From Deltaproteobacteria bacterium (lineage in GTDB: Bacteria > UBA10199 > SPLOWO2-01-44-7): a DNA stretch of 45,775 nt. The notes below the pieces were generated by a model. The model made no database searches and was not told the origin of the DNA. It saw only the letters and a program-made list of their open reading frames with translations. Both the position numbers and the translations under genes were made by a program. Shown here in pieces: positions 7,835 through 14,997 of the stretch. The stretch lies in contig JAHFSU010000015.1 of NCBI GenBank assembly GCA_023265595.1, positions 1 to 45,775 on the forward strand, read 5' to 3'. Position 1 is the stretch's first letter, and each line of letters begins with the position of its first letter.

Positions 7835-8829
7835 AAGTCTTTCGCGGATCCAAAACATTCAAAAGCGGCAAAAGAGATGTCGGCATGGCCCTCGGCAATT
7901 TCGACGGGGTCCATCAGGGCCACCAAACCATTCTCAAAAATTGTATCACGACCGCCGCAAAAAAAGAGTGGATGGCGGCTGTTTACACTTTTGATCCCCA
8001 TCCGGCAAAAATTCTCTCTCCAAAAACCATGCCCCCCTTGATTCAAACTCTCGATCAAAAACTGGCTTGTCTTGAAAAAACGGGGGTGGAAGCCGTGATC
8101 GTCGAAAAATTTGATCCGGCTTTTTCGAAATTAACGCCAAAACAATTTCTCGATGAAATTCTGCTGAGACGATTGCACACAAAAGGGATTTGGGTCGGCT
8201 ACGATTTTACTTTTGGTGTCAAACGGAGCGGCAATATCGAAACTTTGAAAACATTCTGCAAAAAAGAAGGGCTGCATCTTCACGTAACCGGAGCCCAGTT
8301 CGAAAAAGAGACGCTCGTCAGCTCGACCCAAATCCGGCAGTTGATCGGCCGCGGACAGGTCGATCTGGCCGCCGAATTTTTGGGGAGGCCTTTTACACTG
8401 ATCGGCGAGGTGGTGCGCGGCGAAGGGATCGGCGGCGAAATGGGAATTCACACGGCAAACCTAAAGGTCGAGAATGAACTCCTCCCCCGAATAGGGATTT
8501 ATGCAACCCGATCCACGATTCACGCCTGTCCGCCGGTAGTTTGGCGGGCTCCACGCCTGTCCGCCGGTAGTTTGGCGGGCTCCACGAAGGAGTGGCCCTC
8601 CGCAACCAGCGTCGGTTTCAACCCGACCTTTCCCGGAAAAGGTTTTTCGGTGGAGACCCATCTGATCGGCTTTGAAGGAAATCTGGTCGGCCAAAGAATT
8701 GAAGTTGCGTTTTTGAAATGGCTGCGCAATGAATTGACCTTTCCCAATGCGGAAACATTGGCGGTGCAGATTCAAAAAGATATTTCGGAGGCGCTAAAAA
8801 TCAATGAAACTCTTCGGCATCATCGGTAA
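7831..8829 (+). CDS. ribF: Bifunctional riboflavin kinase/FAD synthetase RibF
   Basis: 332 residues. RibF phosphorylates riboflavin to FMN and adenylylates FMN to FAD. The N-terminal FAD synthetase domain has LGNFDGVHQGHQ (21-32), TFDPHP and SSTQIR; the C-terminal flavokinase domain has HTANLKV and GFNPTFPG. Residues about 230-253, between GIYAT and ATSVGFNPTF, come from two tandem 31 bp palindromic repeats. Because 31 is not a multiple of three, the two copies are read in different frames (PPVVWRAP and then LSAGSLAGST). The insert sits in a loop of the flavokinase fold, so activity is probably kept; this is not proven. The start is GTG overlapping the protease stop. It overlaps aroE by 26 bp. 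Confidence 0.94.
   Translation: MKVFRGSKTFKSGKRDVGMALGNFDGVHQGHQTILKNCITTAAKKEWMAAVYTFDPHPAKILSPKTMPPLIQTLDQKLACLEKTGVEAVIVEKFDPAFSKLTPKQFLDEILLRRLHTKGIWVGYDFTFGVKRSGNIETLKTFCKKEGLHLHVTGAQFEKETLVSSTQIRQLIGRGQVDLAAEFLGRPFTLIGEVVRGEGIGGEMGIHTANLKVENELLPRIGIYATRSTIHACPPVVWRAPRLSAGSLAGSTKEWPSATSVGFNPTFPGKGFSVETHLIGFEGNLVGQRIEVAFLKWLRNELTFPNAETLAVQIQKDISEALKINETLRHHR
8521..8582. repeat. Tandem pair of family B elements inside ribF
   Basis: Two copies of a 31 bp unit whose core is CCGCCGGTAGTTTGGCGG, a hairpin with CCGCC/GGCGG stem. Related single copies are at 20349-20392, 23020-23065 and 31191-31240, with a shortened one near 29811. Both copies here are fully open in the ribF frame. Confidence 0.9.
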
Positions 8830-9619
8830 TCCGCTCGACCATTCGTTGTCGCCAAAAATTTTCAATGCCCTTTTCAAAAAAAAACGCCTCCCATTTCGCT
8901 ATCTCTCCTTTCAGGTCGAAAAAAATCATCTCAAAAATCTGGTTCGCTGCATGAAACTCTGCGATATAGAGGGGCTCAATGTGACCGCCCCATTCAAGGA
9001 GGCGGTGATCCCCCATTTGGATGGCTTGGATCCCTTTGCCAAACAGTGCGGCGCGGTCAACACGATTGTCCGTCAGAAAAATCGCTTCGTCGGCTTCAAT
9101 ACGGATGGCCCCGGTTTTGTCTGGGCTTTGAAGGAAAAAGCGAAGGTCCTTCCAAAAAACAAGACGGTCCTATTGATCGGCGCCGGTGGCGCGGCCAGAG
9201 GGATTGCCGCGGCTTTGGCCGCCAATGGGGCCAAAAAAATTATTGTTTTTAATCGTCACCCCCTGCGCGCAAAAAAAATGGGACAACACTTGAAAAAATA
9301 TTTTCCAAAAACGATATGGCAGACATTGCCACTGGCCGCAAAAAAACTGAAAACTGTCTTGCCACAAACCAATCTCCTGATTCAAACCACCCCTTCTCTT
9401 CTTGCACTCCCCATCTCCCTTTTGTCGCAAGAGGCTATCGTTTGCGACATCCTCTATGGCAAGGGAGAGACAAAATTATTAAAGGCCGCCAAAAAACGCC
9501 GCCTCAAAACCGTGAACGGCCTCTCGCTCCTCCATTTTCAAATCCTCCTGAATCAAAAACTTTGGGGCCTTCCCCCATTTCCCCTACCTGGTAGGGAGAG
9601 GCCTTCCCCTACCAGGTAG
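8804..9619 (+). CDS. aroE: Shikimate dehydrogenase
   Basis: 271 residues. Reduces 3-dehydroshikimate to shikimate with NADPH in aromatic amino acid synthesis. Substrate-site motifs GNPLDHSLSP (8-17) and NVTAPFKE (59-66, catalytic K65), GFNTDGPGF (catalytic D101) and the nucleotide-binding loop GAGGAARG (126-133) are intact; NGLSLLHFQ near the C-terminus is the usual last conserved block. The C-terminus is unusual: after NQKLWGLPP the last residues (FPLPGRERPSPTR) and the TAG stop are supplied by a family A palindrome, replacing the original end. It begins inside ribF (26 bp overlap) and is the last gene of the S41 protease-ribF-aroE operon. Confidence 0.94.
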   Translation: MKLFGIIGNPLDHSLSPKIFNALFKKKRLPFRYLSFQVEKNHLKNLVRCMKLCDIEGLNVTAPFKEAVIPHLDGLDPFAKQCGAVNTIVRQKNRFVGFNTDGPGFVWALKEKAKVLPKNKTVLLIGAGGAARGIAAALAANGAKKIIVFNRHPLRAKKMGQHLKKYFPKTIWQTLPLAAKKLKTVLPQTNLLIQTTPSLLALPISLLSQEAIVCDILYGKGETKLLKAAKKRRLKTVNGLSLLHFQILLNQKLWGLPPFPLPGRERPSPTR

Positions 9620-9656
9620 AAAATGGGTGTTTTTAAACCAGGTAGGGAATGGGTGT
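9583..9656. repeat. Family A palindrome (copy 2) plus a half copy at the aroE end
   Basis: 9583-9619 repeats the dsbD palindrome (CCTACCTGGTAGGG arms, AGGCCT centre) and includes the aroE stop codon. About 18 bases on, a half element (CCAGGTAGGG) follows, and AATGGGTGTTTTT occurs twice around it, giving short direct repeats. The hairpin followed by T-runs could also act as a weak terminator for the operon. Confidence 0.8.
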
Positions 9657-9739
9657 TTTTTTACCGAAAAGGGGTGTATTAGAACTCCCTGACTCAAAAA
9701 AATAATAAGTAAAATCAAATAGTTATATTTTAAACTTAT

Positions 9740-9755
9740 TTGGCACCGATCTTGA
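9740..9755 (+). promoter_or_regulatory. Possible sigma-54-type promoter for the receiver gene
   Basis: TTGGCAC, five bases, then TTGAA matches the -24 element well and the -12 element poorly (consensus TGGCAC-N5-TTGC). The distance to the ATG at 9771 is only about 15 bases, so a transcript would have almost no leader, and no Shine-Dalgarno site is seen. Confidence 0.3.
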
Positions 9756-9770
9756 ATAGTTCTTAAAGTG

Positions 9771-10232
9771 ATGGCTTCCAAAACTCAAAAAACGAAAACG
9801 ATTGTAGTTGTTGAAGATGATGCAACTTATCTCCACCTCTGGACGAAATTGATCCGAGAGGCCGGCATCTCCCACCCCTTCCCTTTCTCCAACGCTAAAG
9901 AAGCGCTCCAATTTCTCAAAAAAACAAAAGCCGATCTGTTGATCAGCGATGTCTTGATGCCGCAGACAAATGGTTATGAATTGGCCTTGAGCGCCAGAAC
10001 GCTCCATCCGAAACTGGAAATTTTGCTGACGACCGGTTACGAAACCGATCTCTCCCGATACGATTTGAAAGGATTACGCTGCCATCTGCTGCACAAACCG
10101 TACCACAATCTGAATGACGTCTGTCTTTTGCTGAAAAAACTAATTTTAGGCGAAAATGTTTTTGAGGAGATGGACGAAGATTCCTTCAGCGAAAATATCG
10201 ACAACCCCGATGTCACCGAGTGGACCCTTTAA
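9771..10232 (+). CDS. Single-domain response regulator (CheY-like receiver)
   Basis: 153 residues from ATG 9771 (a GTG lies directly before it). Almost the whole protein is one receiver domain: acidic pair in VVVEDDATY, phospho-acceptor Asp (D60) in LISDVLMPQTNGYE, Thr in LLTTGYE, and Lys-Pro in LLHKPYH. After the domain there is only a short acidic tail (about 135-153), no DNA-binding or enzyme output, so it probably acts by protein contact or in a phosphorelay. No histidine kinase is nearby. Its stop shares bases with the stop of the convergent helicase gene (TTAA at 10229-10232). Confidence 0.9.
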   Translation: MASKTQKTKTIVVVEDDATYLHLWTKLIREAGISHPFPFSNAKEALQFLKKTKADLLISDVLMPQTNGYELALSARTLHPKLEILLTTGYETDLSRYDLKGLRCHLLHKPYHNLNDVCLLLKKLILGENVFEEMDEDSFSENIDNPDVTEWTL

Positions 10233-12463
10233 CAGCGCTCTAACTTTGCATATTCCGCAATCAATTTTTTAATCATCCCATTGGCAAATTTGACGGTCAC
10301 TTTTTCGCCAAGAGTTGTTTTTTCCGAGGCGGCGATTGTGCCCATGCCAAAGTCGGGATGTTTGACTCTGGAGCCGATGCGATAATTTCGATTGTCATCG
10401 TGAAGAGTCCGTGAGGGCAACGTGGCAATCCCGAGATTGCTTCGCGGAGCCTGCCTCGAGCCCGGAGATTGCTTCCCCCTCGACAAGCTCGGGGTCGCAA
10501 TGACAAGCGGGGGGGCTCGCAATGACACCTGCGAATCCTCCCAGTCTTGATTGAAATCATCCTCCACTCTATTTTTATCGATTCGTTCGATCAGCTCTGC
10601 CGGCATCTCTTCCAAAAAGCGGGAGGGCAAACCATACTGTTCCTGTCCATTGTAAAAACGCCGCCACGCATGGGTCAAAAAAAGTTTTTTCTTGGCACGG
10701 GTCATCCCCACATAAAAAAGGCGACGCTCTTCTTCGAGCTCTTCAATCTCGTCCTGAGAACGGGCATGCGGCAACAATCCTTCTTCCATCCCCACAATCC
10801 CCACCACACTGAATTCCAAACCCTTGGCCAAATGGAGCGTCATCAGCGGCAAAACGCCTCCTTCTGCATTTTGATCCAGATCAGAAATAAGGGCCACCTG
10901 ATCAAGGTACGATTGCAAAATGGCATCGGGAAAATTTTCTTCAAAATCGGCGACGCTGGCCACCAGTTCATTGAGATTCTCGAGACGCTCTTCAGCTTCG
11001 CTTGAAGTCTGTGCAGTAAGCGAACGGATCATGCCGCTCTCCTCCAAAACCTTCTGCAAAATAGCGACAAGATTTAACGGGCCATCCGCCGCCGTTTTCT
11101 GCATTCCCTCCAGCCATTTCAAAAATTCCTGTAATTTTGGATGATCGGTCTCTTTTGCCGCATCGAAAAAAGAGAGCCCGCGAGCTTGTGCAAGGGCCTC
11201 CACTTTATCAAGGGTCGTTTTGCCGATACCGCGCGCCGGCACATTGACAATCCGCTTGAAAGCGACCGAATCTTGCGGCTGGCAAAGAACGCGCAGATAA
11301 GCCAGCGCATCTTTCACCTCGGCCCGTTCATAAAACCGCAAACCTCCATAAATAATGTAGGGGATTCCCGCCATGCGCAAAATTTCTTCCAACGGGCGCG
11401 ATTGGGCATTGGTGCGATAAAAAATGGCCATATCACCAAAGGGAACTTTTTCTTCCAAATGCCATTGGCGAAGCCTCTCTACCACAAAAACGGCCTCCTC
11501 TTTTTCGCTATTCAAACTGGCCAGCGTAATTTGCGGGCCCGGCTCGTTATCACTCCACAGTCCCTTTTCCTTGCGGAGCTCGTTGTTGGCGATGACTTTG
11601 GCCGCCGCTTTCAAAACATTTTGCACCGAGCGATAATTCTGTTCGAGCCTCACCACCCGCGCTTCGGGATAATCTTTTTCAAAATTGAGGATATTGTTCA
11701 GATCGGCCCCGCGCCAGCGGTAGATCGACTGATCGGGGTCTCCCACCACACACAAATTTTTGTGCGTTTGGGCGAGCAGAGAAATCAAAACATATTGGGC
11801 ATGATTGGTGTCCTGATATTCGTCGATCAAAATCTGCTGCCACATTTGCTGATAGCCTTTCAAGACATGCGGCTGTTTTTGAAAAAGAGTAACCGTTTTC
11901 AAAATAAGATCGCCGAAATCGAGCGCGTTGTTGTCGTTCAGGATTTTCTGATAGCCTCGATAAATATCGATCACCCGTTTGATGTAGGGATTGCCGGCAT
12001 CGCTTTCCAAATCGTCCGGATTTTTCAGTTCGTCTTTAAGCCTTGAAATACGGCCGACAATGGCCGACGGTGGAAATTTTTTATCATCCAGATTGATCTC
12101 TCGTATCACCTGTTTCACAACACTCACCTGATCGGCGGCATCATAAATATTAAAGGACGGCGCAATGCCGGCCTCCAATGCATGTTTGCGCAAAATTTTG
12201 ACGCAAATGGAATGAAAAGTGCCGACCCAAAGCTCTCTCGCTTTGGGGCCGATCAACTGCTCCAGCCGTTTTTTCATTTCACCCGCGGCCTTATTGGTGA
12301 AGGTCACAGCAAGGATGCGCCCCGGCGACAATTCACAATCTTGCACCAGATGGGCAATGCGATGGGTCAGCACGCGGGTCTTGCCGGTGCCGGCGCCGGC
12401 CAAGATAAGGAGCGGCCCCTTTTCGTGATGCACTGCTTCGAGTTGTTGGGGATTGAGGGACAT
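10229..12463 (-). CDS. pcrA: UvrD/PcrA family DNA helicase (superfamily 1A)
   Basis: 744 residues. ATP-driven 3'-5' DNA helicase for repair and replication restart. Q-motif LNPQQLEAVHH at the N-terminus, Walker A AGAGTGKT (22-29), DEExx-type motif LIDEYQDT (near 222), GDPDQSIYRWRGAD, QNYRS, motif V/VI region TLHLAKGLEF and RRLFYVGMTRAKK. The C-terminal end (RIGSRVKHPDFGMGTI to the stop) is the PcrA-type Tudor-like domain. Between the helicase core and this domain, residues about 646-691 are encoded by a compound family C repeat, a disordered linker position that tolerates inserts. The ATG has no clear ribosome site. PcrA and UvrD cannot be separated by sequence alone here. Confidence 0.93.
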   Translation of the reverse strand: MSLNPQQLEAVHHEKGPLLILAGAGTGKTRVLTHRIAHLVQDCELSPGRILAVTFTNKAAGEMKKRLEQLIGPKARELWVGTFHSICVKILRKHALEAGIAPSFNIYDAADQVSVVKQVIREINLDDKKFPPSAIVGRISRLKDELKNPDDLESDAGNPYIKRVIDIYRGYQKILNDNNALDFGDLILKTVTLFQKQPHVLKGYQQMWQQILIDEYQDTNHAQYVLISLLAQTHKNLCVVGDPDQSIYRWRGADLNNILNFEKDYPEARVVRLEQNYRSVQNVLKAAAKVIANNELRKEKGLWSDNEPGPQITLASLNSEKEEAVFVVERLRQWHLEEKVPFGDMAIFYRTNAQSRPLEEILRMAGIPYIIYGGLRFYERAEVKDALAYLRVLCQPQDSVAFKRIVNVPARGIGKTTLDKVEALAQARGLSFFDAAKETDHPKLQEFLKWLEGMQKTAADGPLNLVAILQKVLEESGMIRSLTAQTSSEAEERLENLNELVASVADFEENFPDAILQSYLDQVALISDLDQNAEGGVLPLMTLHLAKGLEFSVVGIVGMEEGLLPHARSQDEIEELEEERRLFYVGMTRAKKKLFLTHAWRRFYNGQEQYGLPSRFLEEMPAELIERIDKNRVEDDFNQDWEDSQVSLRAPPLVIATPSLSRGKQSPGSRQAPRSNLGIATLPSRTLHDDNRNYRIGSRVKHPDFGMGTIAASEKTTLGEKVTVKFANGMIKKLIAEYAKLERC
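10393..10528. repeat. Compound GTCATTGCGAG-type repeat (family C, copy 2) inside the helicase gene
   Basis: About 135 bp starting GTCATCGTGAAGAGTCC and ending in two close GCAATGACA-type ends (near 10505 and 10526), with ATTGCTTCC and CTCGACAAGCTCGGGG internal blocks as in the copy at 12939. It is open throughout in the helicase frame and encodes a Ser/Pro/Arg-rich linker. It seems to be two nested or adjacent insertions. Confidence 0.8.
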
Positions 12464-12473
12464 TACGATTCAA

Positions 12474-12848
12474 TCAATTATCACAATTCTTATTTTCCTG
12501 AATGATAAAATAGAGAGTGAGACCCGTAGACAATGCAATACCACCACCCAACGCAATAGCACCCGATGTTTCATGATTGTTGGCCAAAAGAATACCGCCG
12601 GTGATAATAAAAGGGAGACCCGCGACAAGGGTCATCCCATAAAACAATTCTCTTCCACCCGGGATGCCGATATCGCCGTCGTTTGTTTTCTCACGGCATT
12701 TTCTTCTTTGCGGTTTTTCTTGCAGGAAGGGTTGTACAGAAACGGTAAAAAAATCTTTTGGAGTCAATGGTGCCTTACCAAAAGTAAGCCTCTCATTAAA
12801 ACCAAGTATCGGTTTTTGGAAATCACCAAGATGAATCTGATCGACCAT
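12474..12848 (-). CDS. Small membrane protein, unknown function
   Basis: 124 residues. A polar N-terminal half with a short basic stretch (KPQRRKCREK) is followed by two hydrophobic segments (about 70-90 and 96-114) with many Gly and Ala residues, probably a helical hairpin in the membrane. A ribosome site (AGGAAA) lies about 8 bases before the ATG. It is directly upstream of the helicase gene on the same strand, with an 11 bp gap, so they may be co-transcribed. I do not recognise the family. Confidence 0.65.
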   Translation of the reverse strand: MVDQIHLGDFQKPILGFNERLTFGKAPLTPKDFFTVSVQPFLQEKPQRRKCREKTNDGDIGIPGGRELFYGMTLVAGLPFIITGGILLANNHETSGAIALGGGIALSTGLTLYFIIQENKNCDN

Positions 12849-12906
12849 AAATATTTTCCTACTCCACCGTTACACTTTTGACAATTCAAACTTTGTCTCA
12901 AATTAG

Positions 12907-13076
12907 TGTAGTGTCCCATTAATATCTTTACACACAACTGTCATCGCGAGCCCCAAAGGGGCGTGGCGATCCAGTTGTAATCACTCGAGTTTGCTAACTG
13001 GATTGCTTCCCCCTCGACAAACTCGGGGTCGCAATGACGGCGGCTTCTATTGTCAAGGAGCGTTAGGGGCACTACA
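12907..13076. mobile_element. MITE-like element with terminal inverted repeats and TTAG direct repeats
   Basis: 170 bp with imperfect ends TGTAGTGTCCCATTAA (left) and, inverted, TGTAGTGCCCCTAACG (right). The bases TTAG flank both sides as a direct repeat (12903-12906 and 13077-13080), as a 4 bp target duplication would. Inside is a complete family C repeat (12939-13038: TGTCATCGCGAG to GGTCGCAATGACGG). It has no coding capacity for a transposase, so it would be a non-autonomous element or a remnant. It fills the 240 bp gap between the 124-residue membrane protein and the next gene. Confidence 0.65.
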
Positions 13077-13089
13077 TTAGTAAAAGGCT

Positions 13090-14265
13090 TTATTTACCTG
13101 TGATTTTGTTTTTGTAACGATGAATGGCTATTTGGGTTTCCAATTCAAGCGATTCCACACCAAGATAGGCTTTGGCATGAAGAAGATCATGACCCTTTCC
13201 ATCCAAAATATAACCTCCAAACCGAGAGCGAACATGAGACATCATCCTGCTTTGCAAACCTTGTCTGCGTAATTTACGTTGGAAAGCTAGTTCAATATCT
13301 TCATCATCACCCTCAACTTGAATCTTGCGATCATCAATAGAGGCGATGGCTTTCTGAAAGCGCATGTTGAACACCCAATCGGAATCGGGGATGTACAGAC
13401 CCGGTTTCAAACCGCTGAAATATTCCAATGCAAATCTTAAAACACAATCATTATGATTTTCCCACCATTGTCTATTGACTGTCATATCGGTTGCATCTGT
13501 TAAAATTCGGATTTCGGCGGAATGGGGAACCCACCAATCCACGCCCCCTTCAAAAGGTTCCGGTTGAAATTTCTTTTGGGCAACCATCACATCCACATCC
13601 TTGTGTTTTTCCAAATCTTCCACCGTTCTTTTGACGTTCCAAACGGCTTCTGCAAGACCTCCTATCAAAATCCCGACCGCCTGTTTTTCTTGTAAAATTT
13701 TGTGTGCAATGAACATGCCATCCAACCCTTTTGCAGCATTTGGAAATTCGGGATGATGCAACTCATGACGAAATTCCAACAATTGTCTCAAAAGAAGTTT
13801 TTGCTCATAAGTCAGTCTTTGCGTATAGGTTTTCCGCAAACAAGGACTCATGCCCATGCTCATCCCCATTGCCGTAAGAGCCCCTTTTTCAAGTTGGTCG
13901 GCCACCCTTGCCGCCGTTTCAAATTCATAAACCCAAGGTTCGGCGCGCATTTTCAAAGCAATAGCCGTTTGTTTCTCCTCGGCCAGTTTTTGCAGAGAGG
14001 CTCGCAAAGAACGGGTCAATACGGGATTGGCTACCCAATGTTGAGTATTCAGAACGATTCTATGATTCGGTATTGGAGAAGTTTGACCCAAAACAGACGA
14101 GGCTACATCCGTTAAATTAGCGCCCTCGTCAGGAATAACAACAAGACCGGATGGAGAAGATTGGGTAAGGAAGGATATACCCCCCCGCAATCGCGATATT
14201 TTGTAAGGGTGCATTAATGATGTTGACCATATTTTTTTCTTAAAATTGTTAACATCCCGTGCCAT
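13090..14265 (-). CDS. Possible nucleotidyltransferase-fold protein
   Basis: 391 residues from ATG 14265 (ATG 14214 is an alternative; neither has a clear ribosome site). The segment ILIGGLAEAVWN (199-210) followed by HKDVDVMV (221-228) resembles the GG...DxD core of small nucleotidyltransferases such as the aminoglycoside adenylyltransferase/MNT group, in which the two Asp residues bind metal. A third acidic residue cannot be assigned with certainty. The N-terminal 190 residues are not recognised. It lies in the accessory island next to the MITE-like element and divergent from an RHH/PIN toxin-antitoxin pair and RNA ligase. Substrate unknown; fold assignment is inference. Confidence 0.55.
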   Translation of the reverse strand: MARDVNNFKKKIWSTSLMHPYKISRLRGGISFLTQSSPSGLVVIPDEGANLTDVASSVLGQTSPIPNHRIVLNTQHWVANPVLTRSLRASLQKLAEEKQTAIALKMRAEPWVYEFETAARVADQLEKGALTAMGMSMGMSPCLRKTYTQRLTYEQKLLLRQLLEFRHELHHPEFPNAAKGLDGMFIAHKILQEKQAVGILIGGLAEAVWNVKRTVEDLEKHKDVDVMVAQKKFQPEPFEGGVDWWVPHSAEIRILTDATDMTVNRQWWENHNDCVLRFALEYFSGLKPGLYIPDSDWVFNMRFQKAIASIDDRKIQVEGDDEDIELAFQRKLRRQGLQSRMMSHVRSRFGGYILDGKGHDLLHAKAYLGVESLELETQIAIHRYKNKITGK

Positions 14266-14324
14266 GCCATCGCAATGGTTATCGTCACCCTCTCAAAAAA
14301 AGATGCTTGCCTTTGCGGTATAAA

Positions 14325-14343
14325 GTAGTATTGTCGGTAGTAT
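14325..14343 (+). promoter_or_regulatory. Direct repeat GTAGTAT, possible antitoxin operator
   Basis: The heptamer GTAGTAT occurs twice with a 12 bp period directly before the antitoxin gene; the second copy runs into the ATG. RHH antitoxins usually bind short tandem sites in their own promoter, so this is a candidate autoregulatory site. Confidence 0.3.
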
Positions 14344-14590
14344 GAAATCGTCCCTTGCCAAAAAGGCCAGCATTACGCTTCCGGCGGAGCTGGAGAACCA
14401 GCTTCAGAAAGTTGCCAAAACGGAACACCGCACCTTGAGTGGTGTTCTCCAAGAGGCCGCTCGCTTCTACCTCAACACCAAACAATGGGAAGAGCTCCAG
14501 AAAAAGGCGGTTCTTAAAACCGCTACTATGGGGATTCATTCCGAAGAAGATGTTGATAAATTGATTCACGACATGCGGGCCAAACGGTGA
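14342..14590 (+). CDS. RHH (CopG-like) antitoxin
   Basis: 82 residues. The N-terminal part ASITLPAELENQLQKVAK followed by TLSGVLQEAARFYL fits a ribbon-helix-helix DNA-binding domain: one beta strand and two helices. The C-terminal part is charged and helical and probably blocks the toxin. The stop overlaps the GTG start of the downstream PIN gene (GTGA), the usual arrangement for a type II toxin-antitoxin pair. The family likely represses its own promoter; a GTAGTAT direct repeat lies at the start. Confidence 0.8.
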   Translation: MKSSLAKKASITLPAELENQLQKVAKTEHRTLSGVLQEAARFYLNTKQWEELQKKAVLKTATMGIHSEEDVDKLIHDMRAKR

Positions 14591-14997
14591 TTATCGTTTG
14601 TGATACCAATGTACTGGTTTCTGCTATCCTGTTTCCGGGAGGCCTTCCCGATAAAATTGTCCGCGGCATTTTTTCCGGACGGTTTCAACATGCCACCTCC
14701 CCCGATATCTTGACGGAACTCAAAAGAGTTTTGGGAAGCAAACTGGGCATGGGCGAAGATATCACGAAACCTTTTAGGGAACTTCTGGTGAAAAATAGCA
14801 GAGTGGTTTATCCGACAGAACGACTCAGTGTTGTCAAAGAAGATGAAACCGATAACCGAATTTTGGAGTGTGCCGCCACCGCTGATGCGCAATTTTTAAT
14901 CACAGGCGACCAAAAACATCTTTTACCGCTGAAAAATTTTCAAAATATCAAAATCGTTTCGCCAAGAGAATTTGTAACAATGACAGAAATTATTTAG
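14587..14997 (+). CDS. PIN-domain ribonuclease toxin
   Basis: 136 residues starting with GTG. MIIVCDTNVLVSAILFPGG is the classic N-terminal PIN motif with the first catalytic Asp; later acidic positions lie in PDILTELKRVL, ETDNRILECA and ADAQFLITGDQKHL, together forming the four-acid metal site. It matches the putative toxin/PIN family often placed as COG1569. Such proteins cleave RNA and are neutralised by the partner, here the RHH protein 4 bp upstream in overlap. Its stop overlaps the stop of the convergent RNA ligase gene. The RNA target is not predictable from sequence. Confidence 0.85.
   Translation: MIIVCDTNVLVSAILFPGGLPDKIVRGIFSGRFQHATSPDILTELKRVLGSKLGMGEDITKPFRELLVKNSRVVYPTERLSVVKEDETDNRILECAATADAQFLITGDQKHLLPLKNFQNIKIVSPREFVTMTEII

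Noticed and set aside
8516-8590. CRISPR array or tandem-repeat locus in ribF
   Set aside because: Only two units without spacers, inside a gene; related single copies elsewhere show an interspersed element.
11141-12046. Open frame of 301 codons opposite the helicase gene
   Set aside because: Shadow of pcrA; no start signal and no recognisable motif.
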